From NCBI GenBank assembly GCA_963674835.2, contig CAXXKC010000001.1, forward strand, positions 744,001-808,000: a stretch of 64,000 nucleotides of DNA, read 5' to 3'. Positions 15,701 through 23,078 of this stretch are shown here, piece after piece. The notes below the pieces were generated by a model, which was not told the DNA's origin, did no database searches, and saw only the letters and a list, made by a program, of their open reading frames with translations. A program made the position numbers and the translations under genes. Position 1 is the stretch's first letter. Each line of letters starts with the position of its first letter. Origin of the DNA: G963674835 sp963674835 (GTDB taxonomy: Bacteria > Planctomycetota > Planctomycetia > Pirellulales > Thermoguttaceae).

Positions 15701-18700
15701 CTCTCAGTGCTTGGGTCTACGTCGACGGGACGGAGGCCGATGGTGGCTGGCTGATCTCCAAGCCATGGAACGGCAACGGGGAGTATAACTATGAGTTGCA
15801 TCTGCAGGCTAACAATACGGTCAGCCTTTCGCTGCAATCGCAGTTGCTGCTCACCTCGCCCAGCGCCCTTTCCACAGGACAGTGGCACAGCATCGTGGCG
15901 ACGGTCGATGATACGAACCTGATGACACTGTACGTCGACGGGCAGAGCGTGGCGTCGGACTATCATACCATCAGCGATTGGACGCCGGCGACCGGGGATT
16001 CGAACAAGCCGCTGGCCATCGGAACGCTCTATCCGTACGGCTCAGGGGCGTGGAGCGATACCAGCCATGCCTTCGACGGAAGAGTGGACGAGGTGCAGGT
16101 GTACCGACGCGCGTTGACCGCCAAGGAGGTAACGGAGTTGGTCAAGCTGGAGGCCGCCGAAGCGGGTGTGCTCTATCAGTATACCTATGACGAACTGGGC
16201 AACGTCGCGCAGGCACGGATGGCTCCTATAGATCTGGCGCAGCCCACCCACGTAAGTCGCAACGGCCAATTGGGTGATGGCGACACGGGCTCGCAGGACT
16301 GGGACCACGATGGGGTCGCCGAGAACTTCGATCGCTGGCAACTGGGCTATGTGGTCGCTGGCAGTTCCGTCCTGGTAACACTCACCAGTAGTTCCTTCGA
16401 GCCGATTCTTCGTGTCTATCCAGTCAGCACTGAGTTTGCCATCATCGGAAGTAGTGGCGAGGGAAGCAACACCGTATCGTTGCTCTGCACAAGCAATTCT
16501 ACGGACCAGTACTGGTACGTCGACGTCATTTCGCCAACAGCGGCGACAGGAAGCTACCAGCTGGATTGGCTTGTCAATCCCTTCTCCTTGGTCCCCAATG
16601 CCCTTGCCGAGTTCACCTACACCTATGATGAGGCAGGTAATCTGATACAGGCCATCGAGGGTTCCTCCGTCACAGCGGGCCTGACTGGTATCACCGAAGA
16701 TGCCTACGATGCTCTGGGGCGCCTCGCGGAGACGAAACAAAGCGTCGGTGGAACGGTCAACAAACGGGCTAACTACAACTATCGCAATGACGGCCAGTTC
16801 GACACAATCACCCGTTACGCCGACGACGGCTCGGCCACTGTGGCTACTACCGACTACTCTGACTATGACGACCTGGGTCGGCTGCGGACCATGTCCCACA
16901 CCTATGGCCCCGCAAATGACCTCACGACACTGAACTACACCTGGACCTACGACATCGCCAGCCGCATCGACACCATGACATCGCTGGATGGCAGCAGTAC
17001 ATTCACACTCGACGCCACGAACCAACTCACCGCAGCCGACCACTCTTACCAGGACGACGAGTCGTACGACTACGACGACAACGGAAACCGTGAGTCAGTT
17101 GACGGTGTCAGCTATACCACGGGTACGTGCAACCAACTCACGAGTGATGGGGTCTACACCTATCAGTATGATGCCGAAGGCAATCGGACTCTGCGGTATG
17201 TGGATGCCGATGCGAGCGGCACGCTCAATGCCGGTGACACGGACATCACGACCTACGACTGGGACCATCGCAATCGTCTGACGGGCGTCACGCACTACGC
17301 CAGCGATACCGCGTACGCCGCCGAATCGCCCGACACGTTCGTTCAATACACCTACGACTATCTGAATCGCCGGGTTCGCAAGAAGGTCGACTCCGACGGA
17401 GTGGGTGCTGGCGCAGCCGACTACTTTTACAACGTCCACCAAGGGGACAACGTAGCCCTGGAGATCCACGACCAGAACGGCCTGGCGACCGGCGGGACAA
17501 GTGAGAATGCTCCACATCTGGCCCACCGCTACTTCTACGGCGCGGCGGTGGACCAAATCCTGGCTTCCGAAGACGAGACCGGGGAGGTCCTCTGGGGCTT
17601 GGCAGACCAAGAAGGAACGGTTCGCGACGTGGTCGGCGGGGCCGTCCGCAGTTGGAACTCCGAAAGCCGGTGGAAGCTCGACGAGGGCAGCGGCACCACC
17701 GCCACCGATAGCACCGGGCACGATCACGATGGCACGCTGCTGAACGGGGCCGTGTGGACCAGAGGCGTCAGCGGCACGGCGATCAGCCTGGATGGGCAGA
17801 ACGACTATGTCGAGGTGCCGGACTGCTCAGAGTTGAAATACCAAGGTGGGGCGTTGACCCTCAGTGTGTGGGTGTACGTGAACCCCACGGAAACGAGCGG
17901 TGGCTGGCTGATCTCCAAGCCGTGGAACGGCAACGGGGAGTACAACTATGGGCTGCATCTGGAGACCAACAATTCGGTCAGCCTCTCGCTGCAATCGCAG
18001 TTGCTGCTCACCTCGCCCAGTGCCCTTTCCACAGGCCAGTGGCATAACGTCGTGGCGACGGTCGATGACGCGAACCTGATGACGCTGTACGTGGACGGGC
18101 AGAGCGTGGCGTCGGATTACCATACGATCGCCAATTGGACGCCGGCCATGGGGGACACGCTCGAGCCGCTGGCCATCGGAACGCTCTATCCATACGGCTC
18201 GGGGGCGTGGAGCTATACCGGCCATGCCTTCGACGGAAAGATGGACGAGGTGCGAGTGTACCGGCGCGCGTTGACCGCCGACGAGGTAGTGGAGTCGATG
18301 AAGCTGGAGGCCGAAGGCCGGTGGAAGTTTGACGAGAACAACGGCACCACCGCCACCGATAGCACGGGATGCGATCACGATGGCACGCTGCTGAACGGGG
18401 CCGTGTGGACCAGCGGCGTCAGCGGCGCGGCGATCAGCCTGGATGGGCAGAACGACTATGTCGAGGTACCGGACTGCTCAGAGTTGAAATACCAGGGCGG
18501 GGAGTTGACCCTCAGTGTATGGGTGTACGTGAACCCCACGGAAACGACCGGCGGCTGGCTGATCTCCAAGCCATGGAGCGGCAACGGGGAGTACAACTAT
18601 GGGCTGCATCTGGAGACCAACAATACGGTCAGCCTTTCGCTGCAATCGCAGTTGCTGCTCACCTCGCCCAGTGCCCTTTCCACAGGACAGTGGCATAACG

Positions 18701-20292
18701 TCGTGGCGACGGTCGATGACGCGAACCTGATGACGCTGTACGTGGACGGCCAGAGCGTCGCGTCGGACTACCATACGATCGTCAACTGGACGCCGGCGAT
18801 GGGGGACACGCTCAAGCCGCTGGCCATCGGAACGCTCTATCCATACGGCTCGGGGGCGTGGAGCTATGCCAGTCATGCCTTCGACGGAAAAATGGACGAG
18901 GCGCGACTATACCGGCGCGCGTTGACCGCCGACGAGGTAGAGGCGTTGTGGGAAACGGCGGCCGAACCACAGCCCGCCGTGGAAGCCGAGCACCGGACGT
19001 TCGACTCGTTCGGCCAGTCAACCTCGACCTGGGCGGTCGACTTCCAGTTCGGCTTTACGGGCCGGCCCTGGGACGCCGACACGGCGCTATACGACAACCG
19101 TGCTCGGTGGTATGATCCAAGAGTGGGCCGCTGGCTCACGGAAGACCCCACAGGCTACTCGGCCGGCGACATGAACCTCTACCGCTACTGCGGCAACAGC
19201 CCGGTGGACCTTGTCGATCCTTCGGGCTTGTGTTATAGCGGACTGGTTGGCTCGGTTGCCAGTGCCATCGGCAAAGGAGTATCATCGATAGTATCCACTT
19301 ACGTGGACGCCGGTGCCTATCTTTGGGGCGTGGGCGCTGCGTCAATCGACTGCACGCTTGGAACAAATCTGGCAAGTCTCGGCACGCCTTCGGTGCATCC
19401 CAGCAGCCCGGTTAGTTCCGTCGGCAGCAGCGTCCAGACAAGCCTTACCGGGATTGGTCAACTGACTCCTTTCGTACAGGGCGTGTCGGCGTTCAACACC
19501 AGCGTTGCCCAATATACCGTCGCTTCGCAGCATTCATGGAACTCGCAGGTTGCGGACTGGGGTCGCGCACTCTACAATGGGGGCGATCGTGCGGGACTTG
19601 CTCAGCCAAGCGACGGGGGACAATTCGGGAACAACATCGGCGCGCAAGCTATCCAAGATTGGGCGTCCGCTGCCAACGGTGGCACCAATCTCGGCGGTTT
19701 CTTGGCGAATTCCGTCCTTTGGGTAGAGAACACCGGCATGGCGGCAATAAACGAACTGGCGATGATGTCGAATTATGGTCAGCCGGTGTTCACCGAGCCT
19801 CTTCCGTACGTTGACGTTCCTGACTGGTCCAGAAACTGGGCAGCGCCTGAATCGGATTTCGCTCACAACGCCAAAATGTTGTTTGGGGAAATGGCCACAG
19901 GCTTCATCATAGGCGAGGTTGCCAGCGGCTATGCGGCGGCAGAGGGCACGTTCGCCGTACGATCAGGCACAGCCCCAACAAAACCATATTCAAATCTAGC
20001 CGATCATCCGAGTGTAGGGCCTGGAAAGAATTTTACTGCAACGCAGAAGGCCAAAATCTATCAAGAGAATATGGCCAGAAACACGGGCGTGCTGCGATCA
20101 GACTTGACGGGTGAAGAGTTGGTCATGCCAAGCAAGAGCGCGAAGGGCGTAACGCCACCGGCAAACGAAGCTCAGATTGACCATGTGATTCCAAGAAGAC
20201 CCGGTGATCCAAGTGTAACTCCTGGCTCAAACAGCTACAGCAATGCCCAGGTTCTCTCAAGGCAACAGAACCGATTGAAATCAAATAAGTGA
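6784..20292 (+). CDS. Giant RHS/YD-repeat polymorphic toxin with HNH-like C-terminal tip
   Basis: A 4502-aa surface or secreted RHS protein. The ATG at 6784 is preferred over an upstream in-frame TTG because GGAGGA precedes it. Order by rough residue: basic N-terminus and LEPREMLA export motif (38-46); D/G-rich repeats of the GSAxDDxF type (55-490); leucine-rich repeats (530-650); transglutaminase-like domain with Asp/Ala where Cys is expected (GNDWDTASLLAALM, 675-810); DUF6531-like entry domain (1285-1370); YD repeats (1400-2900) with a beta-sandwich insert (1675-1830) and a golvesin-like domain (2100-2240); LamG-like domain; PPC-like beta domain (3150-3270); more YD repeats; two more LamG-like domains; RHS core ending RVGRWLTEDPTGYSAGDMNLYRYCGNSPVDLVDPSGL (in pieces, about 4110-4150); linker; and a roughly 105-aa tip with QIDHVIPRRPG, NAQ and QQNRLKSN, an HNH-like nuclease pattern. 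The RHS shell probably encapsulates the tip. An immunity gene follows directly. Confidence 0.9.
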   Translation: MYRPRWLWSKSTRRFGSVRQRGSKKTRPPLSRSLRVQPLEPREMLATYPVTGLTGGDDTVVVTLGTQAHEVVVNGGQPQTVQVAQYDALSIDGLAGTDTLTITGTSEAELGTMYASSGSFHDKLATPVYSVTWSRVENATINGAGGDDDVHLYDSTGDDTFISHSADAEGTSVNATLTGSGYSLAANGFQYVVAHGDNASGTDNAYINGSAADDEFESNQNFGRMWYAGGVRPYVRALYFEEVHATGGGGYDTASLIGVNDSNDTVTLYADGHGSMVRTVGPVLSTILDNAAGFERVDASGDNGGTDAAYLHDSAYDDEFTAAPSIATLKSAAETAAQYELVASGFPVVHAYGDSGGQDRAWMYGSAGDDTWDRFTDRGIVRLYGTGFYNRALNFEIVDGYGEGGTDTATFQDSSSNDLLISALCESGATPQLVTTFAGGGLLATSHDFEQTTTTSQAGSDVACFYQSSTPASDVITSGADWTRYTYPDSAYCQADSYDDVWVVDFDLLDAVREALSLGATEIVTSAQMAQLTHLSLDSSKIESLEGLQLATNLQSLTVLPCDPSHSNTLSDLSPLTDLTSLTNVTLQGLGLEDAELYPLGSLTSLESLDLRYNQIDVIPTAIASLVSLSALQVYGNPLNDAPRDGLVNLKGKLISIDVAPDQPERATNIAELAEALYYLPVEMYEYVVNTIEYEPYRGAMKGPLAVLQTKAGNDWDTASLLAALMTEAERDTRYVYGTVDALKDAYAPGGMGIESYLGVESAVAAMNVLARAGLSPSYNSYDAVRFKRACLQIDISGNGTEWVTLDPAWKSYHNLFTSGPQNCLVDVPFNVEDYLAEPRNELAYEYYENQVREYLAENQPEVTIADIIGGRCIIQQVCCELPNSLPYKAFDWTNTVVSIPEIETHRVQILLKNSAGSVTYLDWTEDLPEIALDSLVLGWTPQQDSVTTLTPVLLLNGSVEVSGSTPINVDTPVSLTVRHILPGGSVLTPSSYVREAGNWIAVGLDAHQASEQLLTSARQAVNDQEIKLLNSGYTATTYDSLCASMLHLAMLTYFYETNRGEDIIARLTGAMPDHTFVASGVATADIYESSSGSFYRTTMGTDSQLQYPYVPKNLGIDIRNGYLSVIDGNDSYAAARDRLLGYTNSAIEAGVWEEVTNIPSICTVGALQLANSQPGNSIVTIDDSNVGQIDSILDGLAPVVRATIAYYVTSQDCTVTVPTENVSVGNDPNHLWVGVGYILTDPSGFGVGYVLHGGVDGEIDDSYGSEAVGTPTIPYVPQPSPASISVLDPMDPTNGNVIHEENDFAIPNLGFALGFSRCYTSFNTVSQLTGAPAAWSDRGMGEGWSFTYSDRLEDGDAGDPTGTKIWFSDTGLKLKFIPEGGGYKTPETVHGTLVYLGTGLGYTWTDTHGNVIAFDDAGKLLSMVDRYGNGVRIEYYAGTSEIHFVFDAQDATNTRKLTFVYTNDHITSVSDFTGRTWTYGYNGSGRLVLVTAPSDAQTAQAVTEYEYYDDDANPATPDGPALAGLLKTVIDPDDGETAYEYYANRRGFRVTDAAGYGSSMSYDLFRYRTAVTNENGDTTWYSYADDGYVVQELSQDRTTVSSVWHNGLRQSVTDAYGQTEKLWYNANGDLVLEEDPEGGAKVFAYTTFTPSTPFSELDWSIDVGKRPDESTPGVLAIDFDDYTIGTFGTGGSTPNNYEVLDDGYTLRLWGDTWKAIPIADYSITANTILEFDFTSSDPGDRHCIGLDDDASFNWPRQFMLYGTGGQAGVTPVFNTYASTGPLTRHYVIPLNRFTGMYGTLAYMTFMNDDATLGSASESIFSNIRLYEAPQGVATTRNFYQDDGSLWKSIDAVGNFPLYTYPATGNRGLPTSSLTPMGRLTSADPDDYKTTYTYNAAGQVLTISSRVASGEWITVSYTYDDRGNMLTSTDGNGRTTNYTYDLLGRQLTATLPDPDDFTGIGGENGLLLRPVTTSTFDKLGNRETVVDTVGRTVSYLYDPMGRLLKTTYTDSDDAILGERRMRYDPAGNLASVADELGHVTRYLYDTRGRCIATVAPDGSAEYTYYDGGGRIVGQENARGNLTECRYDKLGRKIADILPVTTGIDDGAAGFASSGTWTVVSGTGGEEDDYRYASGSSNEATWTFTGLQDDVAYELLITWRPDGVYASTVAPFTVFDGTTVGTLLDTIRVDQKQSPGDDSTYGAGWRSLGRFRSTTGTLTVKLTGTSPGRVIADAVRLVEPRVITYYGYDDQGNLQYVTDTLGTTLGDPNHTTEYQYDLTGRMTAIILPDPDGTGTGAARPTTYYTYDANSNPKTVADPRGNVTTYDYDEVNRKIRETLPDPDGANGPLGSVTTRYFYDANNNLRYVVNALGSDAQEVEHTTEYSYDWLGRKTLEILPDPDGSANPIVRPEIAYAYDDYGNLASVTDARGNVTRYLYDERNRLTQVTDALGQYAGDPAHTAVTVYDAVGNVLTATDPLGRTTKYRYDNRNRKIAEIQPVPVNGQSAPTITYAYDVAGNLTAVTDALGCTTWYSYDNLNRVVSTTDALGWERGDPHHTTTTQYDQLGRVWRATDQLGRTTTYEYDNLGQLIREIQPEFTRYDSQRVSPTTCYGYDANGNLQYVTSPLGGDPKDSDYTTWYAYDALNRQIAVIDPVDADPASGAEPCNGVGELTFSASHAMITAYDALGNVTSVTDAMGQMSTYVYDHLNRTIEAHQSTPGDGSHGAPVTYYGYDANGNLQYTTDPLGSTAKDPNHTTWYVYDALNRQTQIIDALDDDPTTGSEPYDAQGQLISGFTPAHPTTTSYDAVGQTVAVTDPEGNSTQFAYDGLGRLVSETNGLDDTRSYAYDAAGNLTHSTDRNGRETEYTYDSLGRQVEERWLDGSSQVLHTVRYWYDSASQLIGVTELDTAATGWWRFDAGTGTSATDSSGHSHGGTLLNGTTWTSGVRGTAINLDGQNDYVEVPDCPELKYQGGELTLSAWVYVDGTEADGGWLISKPWNGNGEYNYELHLQANNTVSLSLQSQLLLTSPSALSTGQWHSIVATVDDTNLMTLYVDGQSVASDYHTISDWTPATGDSNKPLAIGTLYPYGSGAWSDTSHAFDGRVDEVQVYRRALTAKEVTELVKLEAAEAGVLYQYTYDELGNVAQARMAPIDLAQPTHVSRNGQLGDGDTGSQDWDHDGVAENFDRWQLGYVVAGSSVLVTLTSSSFEPILRVYPVSTEFAIIGSSGEGSNTVSLLCTSNSTDQYWYVDVISPTAATGSYQLDWLVNPFSLVPNALAEFTYTYDEAGNLIQAIEGSSVTAGLTGITEDAYDALGRLAETKQSVGGTVNKRANYNYRNDGQFDTITRYADDGSATVATTDYSDYDDLGRLRTMSHTYGPANDLTTLNYTWTYDIASRIDTMTSLDGSSTFTLDATNQLTAADHSYQDDESYDYDDNGNRESVDGVSYTTGTCNQLTSDGVYTYQYDAEGNRTLRYVDADASGTLNAGDTDITTYDWDHRNRLTGVTHYASDTAYAAESPDTFVQYTYDYLNRRVRKKVDSDGVGAGAADYFYNVHQGDNVALEIHDQNGLATGGTSENAPHLAHRYFYGAAVDQILASEDETGEVLWGLADQEGTVRDVVGGAVRSWNSESRWKLDEGSGTTATDSTGHDHDGTLLNGAVWTRGVSGTAISLDGQNDYVEVPDCSELKYQGGALTLSVWVYVNPTETSGGWLISKPWNGNGEYNYGLHLETNNSVSLSLQSQLLLTSPSALSTGQWHNVVATVDDANLMTLYVDGQSVASDYHTIANWTPAMGDTLEPLAIGTLYPYGSGAWSYTGHAFDGKMDEVRVYRRALTADEVVESMKLEAEGRWKFDENNGTTATDSTGCDHDGTLLNGAVWTSGVSGAAISLDGQNDYVEVPDCSELKYQGGELTLSVWVYVNPTETTGGWLISKPWSGNGEYNYGLHLETNNTVSLSLQSQLLLTSPSALSTGQWHNVVATVDDANLMTLYVDGQSVASDYHTIVNWTPAMGDTLKPLAIGTLYPYGSGAWSYASHAFDGKMDEARLYRRALTADEVEALWETAAEPQPAVEAEHRTFDSFGQSTSTWAVDFQFGFTGRPWDADTALYDNRARWYDPRVGRWLTEDPTGYSAGDMNLYRYCGNSPVDLVDPSGLCYSGLVGSVASAIGKGVSSIVSTYVDAGAYLWGVGAASIDCTLGTNLASLGTPSVHPSSPVSSVGSSVQTSLTGIGQLTPFVQGVSAFNTSVAQYTVASQHSWNSQVADWGRALYNGGDRAGLAQPSDGGQFGNNIGAQAIQDWASAANGGTNLGGFLANSVLWVENTGMAAINELAMMSNYGQPVFTEPLPYVDVPDWSRNWAAPESDFAHNAKMLFGEMATGFIIGEVASGYAAAEGTFAVRSGTAPTKPYSNLADHPSVGPGKNFTATQKAKIYQENMARNTGVLRSDLTGEELVMPSKSAKGVTPPANEAQIDHVIPRRPGDPSVTPGSNSYSNAQVLSRQQNRLKSNK
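15511..16140 (+). repeat. LamG-like domain repeat, copy A (inside the RHS gene)
   Basis: A 630-bp segment coding for a concanavalin A/LamG-like beta-sandwich (starts WWRFDAGTGTSATDSSGH, ends YRRALTAKEVTEL). Copies B (17671-18300) and C (18322-18951) have exactly the same length and long stretches of matching DNA. Copy A is the most diverged of the three by eye, suggesting it is the oldest. Confidence 0.85.
17671..18300 (+). repeat. LamG-like domain repeat, copy B
   Basis: 630 bp, nearly identical to copy C, which starts 651 bp (217 codons) downstream. The two form an in-frame tandem duplication just before the RHS core. Each copy keeps the LamG pattern LDGQNDYVEVPDC ... LSVWVYV ... QWHNVVATVDD ... 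FDGKMDE. Confidence 0.88.
18322..18951 (+). repeat. LamG-like domain repeat, copy C
   Basis: 630 bp, the third copy. It differs from copy B by scattered single-base changes (for example ACCGGCGGC against AGCGGTGGC near 18550). It joins directly to the RHS core segment that is duplicated at 23483. Confidence 0.88.
18958..19977 (+). repeat. RHS tail repeat, copy 1 (in the full-length gene)
   Basis: A 1020-bp segment coding for the RHS core and the linker to the tip. It is almost identical and collinear, with no indels seen, to 23483-24067 (offset 4525) and 27131-27565 (offset 7588). Homology stops abruptly after AGCCCCA at 19977, exactly where the two toxin tips diverge. Confidence 0.93.
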
Positions 20293-20306
20293 TGAGAGGC
20301 AGTCGC

Positions 20307-20597
20307 ATGGATAATTGGCCGTTTCAGGACCCGCCGAATGTTGCAGTGATTGCAAATAAGCGAATAGTGCATCAAGGGGAATGGATCGCATATGTTTCGC
20401 ATGATGCGGATGATGGCGCTTGGCAGTTTCACGTAAGCGATCCGTCGCCACCACGGCAGGAGGATGCTGCTGTTGTTAGTCTTCGTAGCATCGTCCAACT
20501 GGACCAAACCATCAAGGATTTGGCAGACTTGCCTTTGGGATGGCACGCTTGGCGCGAGTCGAAAGATTTGCCGTGGCAGCGATCGCAGAAGACTTGA
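20307..20597 (+). CDS. Candidate immunity protein, DUF2185/Imm33-like
   Basis: A 96-aa soluble protein starting MDNWPFQDPPNVAVI, with DDGAWQFHVSDPSPP, a VVSLRSIVQLD segment and LPLGWHAWRE. This resembles DUF2185, a family often used as immunity proteins next to polymorphic toxins (family match from memory). An in-frame ATG at 20292 overlaps the RHS stop codon, but the start at 20307 has a better-spaced GAGAGG. The position directly after the nuclease tip supports the role of neutralising it (inference). Its 3' end lies about 35 bp before the duplicated target of the outer IS. Confidence 0.7.
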   Translation: MDNWPFQDPPNVAVIANKRIVHQGEWIAYVSHDADDGAWQFHVSDPSPPRQEDAAVVSLRSIVQLDQTIKDLADLPLGWHAWRESKDLPWQRSQKT

Positions 20598-20640
20598 CTT
20601 TTTGACTCAGCGTGTGAGAGCGTCGAAACAGGGACGCAGC

Positions 20641-20822
20641 TGCTCTGTAGAAAACCTCGATTCGCCAGAGGATCATGATATTGAGGGTGAGTGATCGCAG
20701 GAGGATTTCTCGGCATTGGGACCAATACTGGCGAGCCCGCAGGGCCGCACCCATCAGCCGCTTTAGCATGCTCGTGACCGTCTCTACCTGCCAGCGCTGA
20801 CCGTACCGACTATGCTTCAAAC
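20641..20822 (-). pseudogene. Transposase of the outer IS, C-terminal part (split)
   Basis: About 60 codons: CLKHSRYGQRW, then QVETVTSMLKR with the third catalytic acidic residue, then ALRARQYWSQCREILLR. No stop codon falls inside the element: the frame reads through the terminal repeat and the 9-bp target copy and runs on antisense to the immunity gene until 20512. Confidence 0.82.
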
Positions 20823-20827
20823 ATGTT

Positions 20828-22336
20828 CCTGGTTCCGTGAACTTGCTTTGCGTGTGAGCGGGTGAATGGCCTTGTTTTTCAGAGGATTTCGGCGATGATC
20901 GTGGGCAACAGCAGTTCACCCGTAAGGTGAGGCAGTGAGGCCCATGGAATTCATCATCAAACAGACCGACGAGGTCCTCGTTTCGCACTCGGGGTTGGCC
21001 CTGGCCGGAGCCCTGCTGGGACAGGCGTTGCTTCGAAAGCGGCTTAACGACATCTGCCTGGGAGAGCGAAAGCGTCCCGAGGTGCCGCATGGCGATGTGC
21101 TGGTGGCGATGATCGGTCTTTTGTGTTTGGGCAAGAGCGACTACGCCGACATCGAAGCGTATCGCCAAGAAGCATTCTTCCGGCGAGCGATGGGCCTGAC
21201 CAAGCTTCCTTCTGAGGAAACGCTCCGGCAACGGATGGACGCTCTGGGGACGACCCCGATTGGGACGTTGCATGAGGAGTCGGCTCGGATGGTCGCCCGG
21301 CACGCCCCGGTCCTGACGCCCTGCCAGGACGACTGGATTGCCTTGGACGTCGACGTATCGCCGTTGGACAACAGCGGCACGAAGAAGGAGGGAGTGGCGT
21401 GGACGTACAAGAATCTGGATGGCTACGCTCCGAACTTCGCCTACTTGGGCCAGGAGGGCTACCTGATTCACTGCGAGTTGCGCCCCGGCAACCAGCATGT
21501 GCAAGAGGGTACACCTGACTTCCTGGACCAAGCCGTTGACTTGGCCAGGCTGATCACGCAGGGCAAGCTTCTGGTGCGGATGGATGCCGGCAACGACGAC
21601 GGCGAAAACCTCCGTCGCCTGCGGAAAAAGAAGTACGTGGACTGGATCATCAAGCGCAATCTGCGGAAGGAGTCGGAGGCAGACTGGCTGGAGGAGGCTC
21701 AGGCGTATGGCACGTGTGAAGAGCCTCGGGTGGGCAAGGAGATCTGGACGGGCGAGACCTGGAAGGAACGGGACGGGAAGCCGTACCGTGTGGTGTTCGA
21801 GGTGATCCAGCGGACGATCACTGCCGAGGGTCAGCGCTTGTTGGTTCCGGAGATCGAGATCTCGACCTGGTGGACCAGTCTGAAGCTTGCCCCCAAGAAG
21901 GTTATCGCCCTGTATCACGAGCACAGCACCAGCGAGCAGTTCCACTCCGAACTGAAATCGGACCTGGACCTGGAGCGTTTACCAAGCGGGAAGTTCGCCA
22001 CCAACGCCTTGATGCTGTCGTTGGGGCTGGTGGCCTACAACGTGTTGCGGCTGTGCGGTCAGACGGCATTGGCCGAAAACAAGTCCTTGCCGCCGGAAGG
22101 GAAGATGCCACTTCCCAAGCCGGTCTCTCGGCGTCGGTTGCGAAGTGTGATCCAAGACCTGATGTACTTCGCCGCCCGACTGACTCGGCACTCGAACCGA
22201 TGGGGCCTGTCGCTGTGGCGAGGCAATCCGTGGAGATCGGTCTGGCAGTGCGTCTACACCCGCTTCTGCCAGCCAAGAGCACCAACCACCGGTTGATCTA
22301 TCCCAAGAACAAGCCATCGAAGCTCACGGATTCAGG
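20828..22336 (+). mobile_element. IS1380-family insertion sequence
   Basis: A 1509-bp element whose ends are imperfect inverted repeats, CCTGGTTCCGTGAACTT (left) and CCTGAATCCGTGAGCTT (right, complement). It is flanked by a 5-bp target duplication ATGTT (20823-20827 and 22337-22341). It is inserted inside the transposase gene of the outer IS and looks intact, so it is probably the younger insertion. Confidence 0.9.
20944..22296 (+). CDS. IS1380-family transposase
   Basis: A 450-aa intact DDE transposase starting MEFIIKQTDEVLVSHSGLA. The family N-terminus includes LPSEETLRQRMDAL, the first acidic site is ALDVDVSPLDNSG, the second LVRMDAGNDDGENL, and the glutamate is in STSEQFHSELKSDLDLERLPSG. 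The ATG is preceded by a GAGG ribosome site. Length and motifs are typical of the family. It catalyses cut-and-paste movement of its own element. Confidence 0.92.
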   Translation: MEFIIKQTDEVLVSHSGLALAGALLGQALLRKRLNDICLGERKRPEVPHGDVLVAMIGLLCLGKSDYADIEAYRQEAFFRRAMGLTKLPSEETLRQRMDALGTTPIGTLHEESARMVARHAPVLTPCQDDWIALDVDVSPLDNSGTKKEGVAWTYKNLDGYAPNFAYLGQEGYLIHCELRPGNQHVQEGTPDFLDQAVDLARLITQGKLLVRMDAGNDDGENLRRLRKKKYVDWIIKRNLRKESEADWLEEAQAYGTCEEPRVGKEIWTGETWKERDGKPYRVVFEVIQRTITAEGQRLLVPEIEISTWWTSLKLAPKKVIALYHEHSTSEQFHSELKSDLDLERLPSGKFATNALMLSLGLVAYNVLRLCGQTALAENKSLPPEGKMPLPKPVSRRRLRSVIQDLMYFAARLTRHSNRWGLSLWRGNPWRSVWQCVYTRFCQPRAPTTG

Positions 22337-22337
22337 A

Positions 22338-23078
22338 TGTTGCCATCATTCGGCGCCAGTAGCCCGATGGAAGCTTCTTTGTCGGGCGACCGGCCAATGG
22401 AGGAATGAGCGTTCGCACTCCGCGCTCTTGGCGAGCATACCTGTGCGCCCCTTCGCTATCGTATCCCGCATCAGCAGCAAGCGCGTCGATCCGAATCACG
22501 TGCAACGCCTGGTCCAGAGCCACGCGAAAGTGCTGAATGTCGGGTCTAGGCCCTCGGCCGGGAACTACCGCAAGAATCAAGTGGCTGCGGCAATCGCAGA
22601 GAATGCCCGCCTTGGGAAAACGGGTGTATGTGGTTTTCTGCCATGTTTTTCCGCCGGCGGCGCGGCGACGAACATAGTAGCTGCTGGCGTGGTGGGACTC
22701 CAGGCCCGTCCCATCCAAAGCAGCCAGTCTCACGCGGCGGCACACGCATCGATGCTTCACTGCGATCTTGATCGTCTTGTCCAACAGACGCCGAGCGCGG
22801 GCAGATATCAACAAACGCTGCGCAGCCTTCTGGAAGGTCGTGAAGTGCGGCACCGAGTCCAACTCGATCACCGTGCGGAATTCGGGAGCGTCGCGGAAAA
22901 ACTGGGAAAGCTTGCGGTAATCCAACTGCAGAAACTCTTTGAGCACCAAGGCCGCAAACAACTGGGGTTGCGTAAACTTCTTAGGGCTGAAACGATGGGC
23001 ATACCGGCGCAGCGTCCTCTGTCCGACCAGGTAGGCCATCAAGAGAACTTTGCGCGGCGACTTGCTGGTTGTTGCCAT
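22338..23078 (-). pseudogene. Transposase of the outer IS, N-terminal part (split)
   Basis: The first 247 codons of a DDE transposase (MATTSKSPRKV...). Acidic residues lie in ALDGTGLESHH and in ALAADAGYDSEG. The frame ends at a TGA just inside the inner IS1380 element. Removing that element and one ATGTT copy restores the frame into 20822-20641, reading GYWRRMMATCLKHSRYGQRW, so the disruption is a clean insertion. Confidence 0.88.

Noticed and set aside
10980..17660. Short repeated DNA motifs resembling an array
   Set aside because: They are codons of YD repeats (GxxxxxxYDxxGR and similar) in one reading frame, with irregular spacing and no identical spaced repeats. Not CRISPR.
20512..21945. 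Minus-strand open frame of 477 codons read as one gene
   Set aside because: Only its last part (20641-20822) is a real protein remnant, the end of the outer IS transposase. The rest is antisense to the IS1380 transposase and joins to it by chance.
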